Part shown: positions 7,339 to 13,914 of the stretch, piece after piece
How positions within the stretch are numbered: position 1 is the stretch's first letter
Layout: each line of letters begins with the position of its first letter
Assembly (NCBI GenBank): GCA_020636955.1
Contig: JACJWY010000012.1
Span: forward strand, 21,683 to 85,682
Source of the DNA: Thermoleophilales bacterium
GTDB lineage: Bacteria > Actinomycetota > Thermoleophilia > Solirubrobacterales > 70-9
Length of the DNA stretch: 64,000 bases
Reading direction: 5' to 3'
The notes under the pieces: model-generated
Seen by the model: the letters and a program-made list of their open reading frames with translations, nothing else
The model's database searches: none
What the model was told of the DNA's origin: nothing
Translations under genes and position numbers: made by a program

Positions 7339-8934
7339 TCAGTGCCGGAAATGGCGATGCCTGGTGAAGACCATTGCGGTTTCCGTCTCGTCGCAGGCTT
7401 CGATCACTTCTCCGTCGCGCTTTGAGCCGCCCGGCTGGATGACCGAAGTCGCCCCCGCTTCGATCCCGACCATCGGGCCGTCAGCAAAGGGGAAGAATGC
7501 GTCGGATGCCATCGCACAACCGGCCAGCAGGTCGCCGGCCTCGTCGCCGTGCGCATCGCGGCACTTCTCGATCGCGATCCGGCTGGAATCGACCCGGCTC
7601 ATCTGGCCGGCCCCGATGCCGAGAGTGGCGCCGTCCTTGGCGAAGACGATCGCATTCGACTTGACGTGGCGGCAGACGGTCCAGGCGAAGAGCATGTCGG
7701 TCCAGGCCTGCTCGGAAGGCTGGGCCTTGGTCACTACTTCCATCATTTCCCGCTGCTCGACCTCGCCGTCGCGGTCCTGGATCAGAACACCACCGCGGAC
7801 CCGCTTGATGTCCTTCTCGCGTGAGTCGGGGAAGGGCGGGGCTTCGTCGGTAAAGATGCGGATGTTCTCCTTCTGCTGAAGGACCTCCATCGCTTCCGGT
7901 TCGTAGCCGGGGGCGATCAGTACTTCGACGAAGTTCTTGTGGAGCGCCTCGGCCAGGGGCAGGTCGATCACCTGATTGATCGCGATCACGCCACCGAAGG
8001 CGGAGACCGGGTCGCAGTCGCGGGCCCGCTCGTAAGCGTCGAGCCCGGAATCGCCGAGGGCGACACCGCAGGGATTGTTGTGCTTGACGATCACGCAGGC
8101 CGGACCTTCGAGGTCGGTTAGCAGCTTGCGGCAGGCGTCGAGGTCGAGCACGTTGTTGAAGGAGAGCGCCTTGCCGTGATGCTTCGACATGCCGGTCAGG
8201 ACGTTGCTGTCGAGGCCGACCTGTGAGTAAAGGGCGGCCCGCTGATGAGGGTTCTCGCCGTAGGAGAGATCGAGCTGCTTCTCGAAGGCCAGCACCCGGT
8301 GTTCGGGGAAGGCTTCGTAGGACTCGGAGAACCAGGCCGAAATCGCCGCGTCATAGCGGGCGGTCTGGGCGAAGGCCTCGTTGGCCAGCCAGTGCCTGGT
8401 CGAGGCGGAGACTTCACCACTCGTCTGGTTCATCTCCTCAATCACCGCGTCGTAACACTCGGGCTTGACCAGCACGACCACGTCCTCGTGGTTCTTGGCG
8501 GCGGCGCGGATCATGGTCGGGCCACCGATGTCGATGTTCTCGATCGCTTCCTGCGGTCCGACATCCTCACGGGCAATCGTCTGCTCGAAGGGGTAGAGGT
8601 TCACGCAGACCAGGTCGATCGGCGGGATCTCTTCTTCGGTCAGGACTTCCATGTGGGCCGGGTCGGAGCGGCGGGCAAGCAGGCCGGCGTAGATCTTCGG
8701 GTGGAGCGTCTTGACCCGGCCGTCCATGATTTCGCGCTGGCCGGTGAACTCGGATACGTCGATCACGGTCAGGCCGCTGTCACGCAGGGACTGGGCGGTG
8801 CCGCCGGTGGAGAGAATCTCGACCCCGAGGTCGGCCAGTCCCTTTGCAAAGTCGGCCAGCCCGGTCTTGTCCGAGACCGAGATCAGGGCGCGCCTGACCT
8901 TTACCGGTCCGTTGGTCGGATCCATGTTGTCCAT
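7339..8934 (-). CDS. purH: Bifunctional AICAR transformylase / IMP cyclohydrolase
   Basis: Catalyses the last two steps of de novo IMP synthesis. 531 residues, standard length. The N-terminal cyclohydrolase domain begins RALISVSDKTGL and carries STGGTAQSL and GRVKTLHPKI; the C-terminal formyltransferase domain carries YGENPHQ and KHNNPCG and ends in HRHFRH, close to the usual family ending. It lies 43 bp downstream of purN on the same strand, so the two formyltetrahydrofolate-using enzymes of the pathway are probably co-transcribed. Confidence 0.96.
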   Translation of the reverse strand: MDNMDPTNGPVKVRRALISVSDKTGLADFAKGLADLGVEILSTGGTAQSLRDSGLTVIDVSEFTGQREIMDGRVKTLHPKIYAGLLARRSDPAHMEVLTEEEIPPIDLVCVNLYPFEQTIAREDVGPQEAIENIDIGGPTMIRAAAKNHEDVVVLVKPECYDAVIEEMNQTSGEVSASTRHWLANEAFAQTARYDAAISAWFSESYEAFPEHRVLAFEKQLDLSYGENPHQRAALYSQVGLDSNVLTGMSKHHGKALSFNNVLDLDACRKLLTDLEGPACVIVKHNNPCGVALGDSGLDAYERARDCDPVSAFGGVIAINQVIDLPLAEALHKNFVEVLIAPGYEPEAMEVLQQKENIRIFTDEAPPFPDSREKDIKRVRGGVLIQDRDGEVEQREMMEVVTKAQPSEQAWTDMLFAWTVCRHVKSNAIVFAKDGATLGIGAGQMSRVDSSRIAIEKCRDAHGDEAGDLLAGCAMASDAFFPFADGPMVGIEAGATSVIQPGGSKRDGEVIEACDETETAMVFTRHRHFRH

Positions 8935-8977
8935 ATCAGCCCTCTTGTCGGATTCGAAGCGCCCGGGGACGGCCGGT

Positions 8978-9616
8978 TCACTTCCCAGGTGGTTGCGTGA
9001 CGATCACCTTGCGGGGCTCGTCGTCGGCGATCTTAACTTCGCCCCGGGCAATCATGCCGATCGCCTCGGGGTAGATCTGGTGCTCGACCGCGTGGACCCG
9101 TGCTTCGAGCTCGTTACGGTCCCAATTTGCGGGAACTTCCACCGCCCGCTGCAGGATCACCGGCCCCGTATCAGTGCCCTCGTCAACGAAGTGAACGGTC
9201 ACTCCGGTCACCTTCACACCCTGATCCAGGGCCTGGCCGATCGCATCGAGTCCGGGGAAGGAAGGAAGCAGGGCCGGGTGGACGTTGACGATCCGGCCCC
9301 GGAAACGCCCGACGAAGGAAGGCGAGACCAACTGCATGTAACCGGCCAGCACGACCAGCTCGGCCCCGGTCGACTCGATCCAGTCGGCCATCGCCAGGTC
9401 CCGCACCTCCCGGTCCCCGAACCCATCCCGCGGGAAGACCGCGGTCGCAACCTTCGCCGCCACCGCCCGCTCCAGCGCATAGGCCCCGGGCTTGTCCGAG
9501 CCGACGCCCACGACGTCGACTTCACCCTTCCCGTGAAGTTGGTCAAGGATCGCCTGCAGGTTGGTACCCCCACCGGAGGCAAGAACCACGATCGGAAAGG
9601 AAGAGGACGAACTCAC
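8978..9616 (-). CDS. purN: Phosphoribosylglycinamide formyltransferase
   Basis: Transfers formyl from 10-formyltetrahydrofolate to GAR in de novo purine synthesis. 212 residues. Family landmarks: VVLASGGGTNLQAILD at the N terminus, NVHPALLPSFPG with the catalytic His, and HFVDEGTDTGPVILQ with the catalytic Asp. It is the first gene of a purN-purH pair. Confidence 0.96.
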   Translation of the reverse strand: MSSSSSFPIVVLASGGGTNLQAILDQLHGKGEVDVVGVGSDKPGAYALERAVAAKVATAVFPRDGFGDREVRDLAMADWIESTGAELVVLAGYMQLVSPSFVGRFRGRIVNVHPALLPSFPGLDAIGQALDQGVKVTGVTVHFVDEGTDTGPVILQRAVEVPANWDRNELEARVHAVEHQIYPEAIGMIARGEVKIADDEPRKVIVTQPPGK

Positions 9617-9640
9617 CCCGCCATCTTCCCGAATCCCGCG

Positions 9641-9675
9641 GGGGAGAGTCCCTGACGCCAGCCACTTAGCAAGGC
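9641..9675 (+). promoter_or_regulatory. Conserved 35-nt upstream module of hicAB
   Basis: GGGGAGAGT (9641-9649), then 8 nt, then CCAGCCACTTAG (9658-9669), then 6 nt to the hicA ATG at 9676. The same module occurs at the same distance ahead of the two DUF4258 genes at 12796 and 13383. The GGGGAG and CACTTA blocks lie at -35 and -10 spacing if transcription begins at the start codon, so it may be a leaderless promoter or an operator (inference). Confidence 0.6.
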
Positions 9676-9870
9676 ATGAGAGGGACTCTCAACCAGAAGC
9701 AGGCAATCAGGCTGCTGGAATCGAACGGCTGGAAGCGCAAGTCCGGCGGCAAGCATCAAGTGAAGATGGTCAAGTCGGGCCGGAGGCCGATCACCCTCCC
9801 GGACAACCACAGGAAGGACTATCCGGCCGGACTGACGTTGGCGATTCTCAAACAGGCAGGACTAAGATGA
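9676..9870 (+). CDS. hicA: HicA-family toxin (mRNA interferase)
   Basis: 64 residues with the double-stranded-RNA-binding-like HicA fold signature: MRGTLNQKQAIRLLESNGW, then KSGGKHQVKM with the catalytic His in GGKH, then ITLPDNHRKDYPAGLTLAILKQ. The family cleaves mRNA in a translation-independent way. Its stop overlaps the hicB start by four bases (ATGA), the usual toxin-first order of hicAB. Confidence 0.88.
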   Translation: MRGTLNQKQAIRLLESNGWKRKSGGKHQVKMVKSGRRPITLPDNHRKDYPAGLTLAILKQAGLR

Positions 9871-10082
9871 ACAGTTGGAACATGACCACGCTGACTGCAC
9901 AGATCCACCACGAGGACGGCGCCTATTGGGCCGACGTACCCGACCTGCCCGGAGTCTTTGCCACCGGGGAAACGCTTGACGAGTTGTTCGATTCGCTGCG
10001 GGAAGGCGTTTCTCTGGTTCTGGAGGAAGACGCCGCTTCAGACGCTGTCCGGGTTGACGGAGCGGTGATTTCGATCGGCTGA
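9867..10082 (+). CDS. hicB: HicB-family antitoxin, short form
   Basis: 71 residues forming the partial RNase H-like fold of HicB: LTAQIHHEDGAYWADVPDLPGVFATGETLDELFDSLREGVSLVLEE. It lacks the C-terminal helix-turn-helix or ribbon-helix-helix seen in longer HicB proteins, so it should neutralise HicA but may not bind the operon promoter by itself. The start ATG at 9867 overlaps the hicA stop. Confidence 0.88.
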   Translation: MNSWNMTTLTAQIHHEDGAYWADVPDLPGVFATGETLDELFDSLREGVSLVLEEDAASDAVRVDGAVISIG

Positions 10083-10127
10083 CCCGGTTCACACCTGGCG
10101 GGAGTCGTTGGCGGCGCCGCACTTGCT

Positions 10128-11588
10128 TCAGGGCAGTATCCGGACCAGGTCGAAGCTGTCCTGGCTGACGGCTCCGGCGACCACGATCCGGCCGCGTCGG
10201 TCGATCAGCAGGTCGTTGGCAGTGCCGCCTCCTTCGCCGATTTCGGAGCGGGCATCGAACATGCCGTCTTCGAAGAAACTCTTGTCGAGTTTGCCACTGC
10301 CGGTGAGTCGCATCACGCCGAAGTCGTAGTTGTAGTTGCCCGAGAGCACGATCCGCCCGTCTTTCTGTACGACCATGGCGGTCGGCCAGAAAGTCCTGAC
10401 CGGTGACGGGTAACCCGTTGCAAAGTCCGGGAGGGCCGGCATTGAAATGCCGTCGGTTCCGAAACTGCGGTCCAGCGAACCGTTCCGCAAGAGTCTGAGG
10501 ATCACAGGCTGAACCCCGTAGGGATTCTTTTCGAAATTCGCGAAATATCCGGCGACCAGGATCCGCCCCCGGTTATCGATCGCCGCCGTCTCGGCGGTGG
10601 CGCAGCATTCATCCTCGACCGGGAGCTCCGGTTTTATGACTCCACCGGCTCCGAACGATGAATCAAGCGAACCGTTGCCCCTGAGCCGGGCGATCATCAT
10701 CGAACCGCGAAGCTCGCCCACCGCCAGCACTTTCCGGTGCCTGAGGGCCAGAACCTCGTTGGTTTCCTTCCGGCCTCCAACCTCCCGGGAGCGGCGGATC
10801 TCGACGATGCCGTTGTCGCCGGTCCGGGTGCTCCTTCCACCCTTGAAACCGCGGTCCAGCTTGCCGTTCTGATTGAAGCGGGCTACGAATGCGGCAGTTT
10901 CGCTGTTGTTCCTGAGCGTCTGACCGCCGATCAGGATCTTCCCCTCGCCGGTGAGGTCGATCGACCTTGCGTCGAGCCCGACGGTGGGTCGCTTGCCAGC
11001 GTTCCAGGTTCTGGTCGAGATCGAGGCGGACGGACCGCCTTCCGGGGAGATCCAGGGCTTGTGCAGGCACTGGCTGATCTGGCCGGAATCGCCGAAGCCG
11101 ATGTCGAAACTCCCGTCCGGGCGGTAGCGGGAGAGGACCATGCAGTCCCCGGTCCAGTTGTCGGGGATCTTGTAAGTCGGCATGAACGGTCCCGCGGCGA
11201 AGATCCGGTCGCGGCGGGTCACGGCGAGGTCGTCTCCATATCCGACGTAACCCCTGCCCTTGTAGCTGGATCCCGGGTTGATGCCCCCGCGTCCGAAGGT
11301 GGTGTCGGGTTTGCCGTTGGGGGTGAACCTCCCGATGCTCATCAGGCCGATCCGGTAGTTCGGTTCGGAGTAGATGTAGTCCTGATTGCCGAGCACGATC
11401 AACTTGCCATCGCGCTGCTCGGCGACCGCCGTGGCCGGCTCGAAACGGGACTGCCTGATCGGCACAGTCTGGATCCGTGCCACTCCGTAATCGCCGAAGG
11501 ACTGATCGACGACGGCGGCGCCCCGGGCCATGGTGGGCAGAACCGCAATGACTGCGAGGACGGCGAAAGCGCTGGCGATCTTCCTCAT
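10128..11588 (-). CDS. Secreted delta-60 repeat protein
   Basis: 486 residues with a signal peptide (MRKIASAFAVLAVIAVLPTMARGA). The mature part is built from about seven repeats ending in D-x-S-F-G-x-x-G patterns: VDQSFGDYG, DTTFGRGG, DIGFGDSG, DRGFKGG, DSSFGAGG, DRSFGTDG, DKSFFEDG, each followed by a GRIVVAG-like strand. This is the uncharacterised delta-60 repeat family, probably a beta-propeller-like extracellular protein. Function is unknown. It is not obviously coupled to its neighbours. Confidence 0.8.
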   Translation of the reverse strand: MRKIASAFAVLAVIAVLPTMARGAAVVDQSFGDYGVARIQTVPIRQSRFEPATAVAEQRDGKLIVLGNQDYIYSEPNYRIGLMSIGRFTPNGKPDTTFGRGGINPGSSYKGRGYVGYGDDLAVTRRDRIFAAGPFMPTYKIPDNWTGDCMVLSRYRPDGSFDIGFGDSGQISQCLHKPWISPEGGPSASISTRTWNAGKRPTVGLDARSIDLTGEGKILIGGQTLRNNSETAAFVARFNQNGKLDRGFKGGRSTRTGDNGIVEIRRSREVGGRKETNEVLALRHRKVLAVGELRGSMMIARLRGNGSLDSSFGAGGVIKPELPVEDECCATAETAAIDNRGRILVAGYFANFEKNPYGVQPVILRLLRNGSLDRSFGTDGISMPALPDFATGYPSPVRTFWPTAMVVQKDGRIVLSGNYNYDFGVMRLTGSGKLDKSFFEDGMFDARSEIGEGGGTANDLLIDRRGRIVVAGAVSQDSFDLVRILP

Positions 11589-11717
11589 CTGGTTCCTTCC
11601 GGCGGAGGGGACTGGTCAACCCTAAAGGGGTTGTGGGGACAAGAAACCCACGACTGCAAGTGAGTTTCGGTCACACCTGAGAGGGGAGAGAACTGCCCGC
11701 ATGGTGCTCAACCCAAT

Positions 11718-11876
11718 GTGGGCAAGCGACAGCGCCATTCGGATCTGGTTGGTTTCAGCGACCTGGAGGTAGGCCGGCTCGCTCGTGATCGCAGTCTGGA
11801 CAAGGCGATTCGGCGCAAGTTCCAGCAGGAAGACAAGTTCCGTCGGTGGCGAAATCGTCAGAAGCGGAGGAATTGA
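11718..11876 (+). CDS. Small basic protein, unknown (possible)
   Basis: A 52-codon frame starting at GTG 11718 and reading VGKRQRHSDLVGFSDLEVG... to a very basic C terminus (FRRWRNRQKRRN). Composition, helical character and its stop only 8 nt before the next start make it look like a real small protein in a two-gene operon. No clear ribosome binding site is near the GTG; a purine-rich GAGGGGAGAG at 11681-11690 precedes an ATG at 11701 in another frame, so a frameshift or a different start is possible. No family recognised. Confidence 0.45.
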   Translation: MGKRQRHSDLVGFSDLEVGRLARDRSLDKAIRRKFQQEDKFRRWRNRQKRRN

Positions 11877-11884
11877 GGGCTACC

Positions 11885-12265
11885 ATGCAGAGCACCGTGT
11901 CGGCAGGCAAGTACAGATTGAGGACCAGTGTCAGGGGTTCACTCCCCTACCGGCTGCTTTGGCTCTCGCCGAAGGGGCGAGGTGATTGCGGTCATCACGA
12001 GTGGTACCGGTCAGAGGGTGAAACCTGGCGGTGTTACCACTGTGAGGCGGGGATCAGCGACAAAAACCCGCTTTCGCCAGCGGAGCGGCTCGAGGTTTCG
12101 GTTGGGGCACTTCGGCTTGCCGCACAGCTTCCCTCGACCCCCGAAACCCAGGCCACAATTGCCCGACTGGTTGGGGAACTGGATCAGTCAGTTCACCCGA
12201 TGGCAGAGCAACTCGAATCTGACCCGGCTTCCATCGCGCGAATTCAGGCGGCGCTTCAGGCCTGA
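11885..12265 (+). CDS. Putative zinc-binding small protein, unknown
   Basis: 126 residues from ATG 11885, which has GAGGG 7 nt upstream; a GTG at 11846 would add 13 residues but overlaps the small gene before it. The segment DCGHHEWYRSEGETWRCYHC has a C-x-H and C-x2-C arrangement typical of a zinc ribbon. The C-terminal half (PSTPETQATIARLVGELDQ...) is predicted helical. Function unknown. It lies in the accessory region between hicAB and the DUF4258-DUF2283 pairs. Confidence 0.6.
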   Translation: MQSTVSAGKYRLRTSVRGSLPYRLLWLSPKGRGDCGHHEWYRSEGETWRCYHCEAGISDKNPLSPAERLEVSVGALRLAAQLPSTPETQATIARLVGELDQSVHPMAEQLESDPASIARIQAALQA

Positions 12266-12274
12266 CTGAGAATT

Positions 12275-12317
12275 GAGATGGCAGTTTGGGGCGATAATGG
12301 CCCGCTTCTGCCATCTC
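12275..12317. terminator. Hairpin with GAGATGGCAG arms
   Basis: GAGATGGCAG (12275-12284) and CTGCCATCTC (12308-12317) are perfect complementary arms with a 23-nt loop, located just after the stop of the zinc-finger-like gene and before the convergent YjbR-like gene. The arms share their outer nine bases with the hairpin after argF at 62291-62335. Confidence 0.5.
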
Positions 12318-12343
12318 GATTTGCCGGGCCAGCCGATGGGACT

Positions 12344-12727
12344 TCAGTTTGAGTCGAAGTCCTCGACGAAGCGGGCCGGGGCCATGGTTCGCCAGGCGTC
12401 GGCGATCAGGTCTCCGAGCAGGTCTTCTTCGATCCGGTCGAGGTCGATCAGGACCGCGTTGAAGCCTTCGAAGTGGTCGATCGTAAAGACCGCAGGGCCT
12501 TCGTTTTCGACCAGGACCTGCTTGATCAGTTCATCCGGAACCCGAACCCCGATCACGACGCCGTCCGGGGCTGCATCGCCAAGCTCGTCTTCGTCTCGCT
12601 GACGCAGCGGCCGCTCCCAGACGAAGGTCTTGCCCTTAATATTCCAGGCCCGCTGCCCGAACCATGTCCCCTCCTCGGCCTCGGGAAGCTCAAGCGCGAT
12701 CCGCTCTACTTCAGGCAAGGCCGTCAT
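12344..12727 (-). CDS. MmcQ/YjbR-family protein
   Basis: 127 residues. Matches the small MmcQ/YjbR (CyaY-like fold) family: PEVERIALELPEAEEGTWFGQRAWNIKGKTFVW near the N terminus, then a conserved VRVPDELIKQVLVEN, FTIDHFEGFNAVLIDL and a C-terminal DLIADAWRTMAP. The biochemical role of the family is unclear; nucleic-acid binding has been proposed. It converges with the gene before it and diverges from the first DUF4258 gene. Confidence 0.78.
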   Translation of the reverse strand: MTALPEVERIALELPEAEEGTWFGQRAWNIKGKTFVWERPLRQRDEDELGDAAPDGVVIGVRVPDELIKQVLVENEGPAVFTIDHFEGFNAVLIDLDRIEEDLLGDLIADAWRTMAPARFVEDFDSN

Positions 12728-12760
12728 GCCCCGAAGCTAGCACCCGTCTTACCGAATGGT

Positions 12761-12795
12761 GGGGAGAGTTCTGGCTCTCGCTCCCTTACAGAAGG
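12761..12795 (+). promoter_or_regulatory. Conserved 35-nt upstream module, DUF4258 copy 1
   Basis: GGGGAGAGT at 12761-12769 lies exactly 35 nt before the ATG at 12796, as in the hicA and second DUF4258 operons. At the -10 position the sequence is CCCTTA (12783-12788) in place of CACTTA in the other two copies. AGAAGG just before the ATG can serve as ribosome binding site. Confidence 0.5.
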
Positions 12796-13014
12796 ATGGG
12801 TCTTGAGTTCAGTCGACATGCAAAGAACAACATGAGGAAGTACGGGATCACCAGAGAAGACGTGGCTGAATTTCTGGATGGCCGGGCTCCGAACGACTTC
12901 GATCCGGACGGGCGCCTGAGGTTTGTCGGTGAGATACAGGGAATCCGGGTGCGCATAGTCGAGGCGATTGACAGACCCGGTTACATCGTTACCTTGCATG
13001 AGAGGAAAAGTTGA
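12796..13014 (+). CDS. DUF4258 protein, putative toxin of a toxin-antitoxin-like pair
   Basis: 72 residues: MGLEFSRHAKNNMRKYGIT, then DVAEFLDG, and a C-terminal IVEAIDRPGYIVTLHERKS. This matches the DUF4258 pattern (conserved FSxHAxxxMxxxGI and a final VTxxHE strand), a small RelE-sized fold. A ribosome binding site AGAAGG precedes the ATG. Its stop overlaps the start of the downstream DUF2283 gene by one base. Toxin activity is an inference from size, pairing and operon structure, not shown by the sequence. Confidence 0.75.
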   Translation: MGLEFSRHAKNNMRKYGITREDVAEFLDGRAPNDFDPDGRLRFVGEIQGIRVRIVEAIDRPGYIVTLHERKS

Positions 13015-13322
13015 TGCGAGCCGAATATGACAGCGAAGCTGACGCCCTTTCGATCGATATTCGGGATGTTGAGCACTGGGACGGTGTGATCTGGGTGGAC
13101 GACGACTTCTGCAATATCGCGACCGAGAACGGAGTCCCTGCCGCGGTCGAACTGATCTCTCCGGTTGAGCGACTCGACCTGCTTGCCAAAGCCGCGCCGA
13201 AAGCCGGTGTGGAAGCAGACAAGCTCATCGCCGCGGCCAAGTGTGCCATCGCCGCCGCCGATCGGACCGTGTCGCTGGACTTCTCCGAAGTTCACGCCCC
13301 CGGGAGCCAGACTTCCGCCTGA
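13014..13322 (+). CDS. DUF2283 protein, putative antitoxin partner
   Basis: 102 residues beginning MRAEYDSEADALSIDI, the DUF2283 signature (xYDxxADxLxI). Coupled to the DUF4258 gene (TGATG). The N-terminal 50 residues form the DUF2283 domain; the C-terminal 50 (LLAKAAPKAGVEADKLIAAAKCAIAAADR) are helical and could mediate partner or DNA binding. A second copy follows at 13600. Confidence 0.75.
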   Translation: MRAEYDSEADALSIDIRDVEHWDGVIWVDDDFCNIATENGVPAAVELISPVERLDLLAKAAPKAGVEADKLIAAAKCAIAAADRTVSLDFSEVHAPGSQTSA

Positions 13323-13347
13323 GCCAACGGGTGACGGTGAAGCTGGC

Positions 13348-13382
13348 GGGGAGAGTTTTTGAGCCCAGCCACTTAGAGGTAC
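13348..13382 (+). promoter_or_regulatory. Conserved 35-nt upstream module, DUF4258 copy 2
   Basis: GGGGAGAGT (13348-13356), 8 nt, CCAGCCACTTAG (13365-13376), 6 nt, then ATG at 13383. Both blocks and both spacings are identical to those in front of hicA at 9641-9675, although the genes downstream belong to different families. Confidence 0.6.
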
Positions 13383-13603
13383 ATGGGGCTCGAGTTCACT
13401 CATCACGCCAGGAACGGAATGAGGCGTGTCGGACTTTCAGAGGCGGACGTTGAAATGCTCGTCCGGGAAACCTTCCTCATGACTACGACCAGTCGGGGCG
13501 CCCTCGCTATGTGGTGATCGCAAAGGGCGTTCAAATGCGGATCGTTCTCGCGGTTGACAAGCCGAACCTCGTGGTTACTCTGCATGAGAGGCGGAAACGA
13601 TGA
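13383..13603 (+). pseudogene. DUF4258 gene, copy 2, disrupted by a frameshift
   Basis: From ATG 13383 the frame reads MGLEFTHHARNGMRRVGLSEADVEMLVRE, clearly homologous to the intact DUF4258 at 12796. Near 13470-13478 the homologous reading continues in the -1 frame: HDYDQSGRPRYVVIAKG, then MRIVLAVDKPNLVVTLHERRKR, ending TGA at 13601-13603 and overlapping the downstream start by ATGA. A loss of one base (or gain of two) explains this. Without correction the first frame stops at about 13510 after some 40 residues. No classical slippery heptamer is seen at the junction, so a pseudogene is more likely than programmed frameshifting; a sequencing error is possible. Confidence 0.75.
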
Positions 13604-13908
13604 AGGCCTACTACGACAGCAAGGCAGATGCGATCGGCATTGAGCTGGTGCCGGTTGATCGCATCGACGAGGATTACGCGGTGCATGACACCTACTGCCA
13701 TGTTGGCCGGCTCGATGGCCAGCCGTTCACGATCGAGTTCCTGGGCACCCCCGAAGCACTCGAATACGTGGAAGAAGCCGCAAAGGTCACGGGAGTCAAT
13801 CCCCAACTGCTGGTCGCTGTGACCAAGGCTGTGCTCGCAGCACCTGATCGCGACATCACCTTCGAATTCGACGATCCGTTCTACGAAAACGAGTCTCTGG
13901 TCGCCTGA
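13600..13908 (+). CDS. DUF2283 protein, second copy
   Basis: 102 residues: MKAYYDSKADAIGIELVPVDRIDEDYAVHDTYCHVG..., same length and architecture as the DUF2283 protein at 13014 (DUF2283 domain, then a helical VEEAAKVTGVNPQLLVAVTKAVLAAPDR tail). It remains intact although the DUF4258 gene in front of it is frameshifted, as expected if it is an antitoxin that has outlived its toxin (inference). Confidence 0.72.
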   Translation: MKAYYDSKADAIGIELVPVDRIDEDYAVHDTYCHVGRLDGQPFTIEFLGTPEALEYVEEAAKVTGVNPQLLVAVTKAVLAAPDRDITFEFDDPFYENESLVA

Positions 13909-13914
13909 GTCGAA

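Noticed and set aside
13383..13603. Programmed -1 frameshift producing a full DUF4258 protein
   Set aside because: No slippery heptamer or following stem is visible at the junction; mutation or sequencing error is simpler.
9613..13914. Accessory region as an integrated mobile island
   Set aside because: Toxin-antitoxin-like genes are present, but no integrase, transposase, flanking repeat or tRNA boundary is seen.
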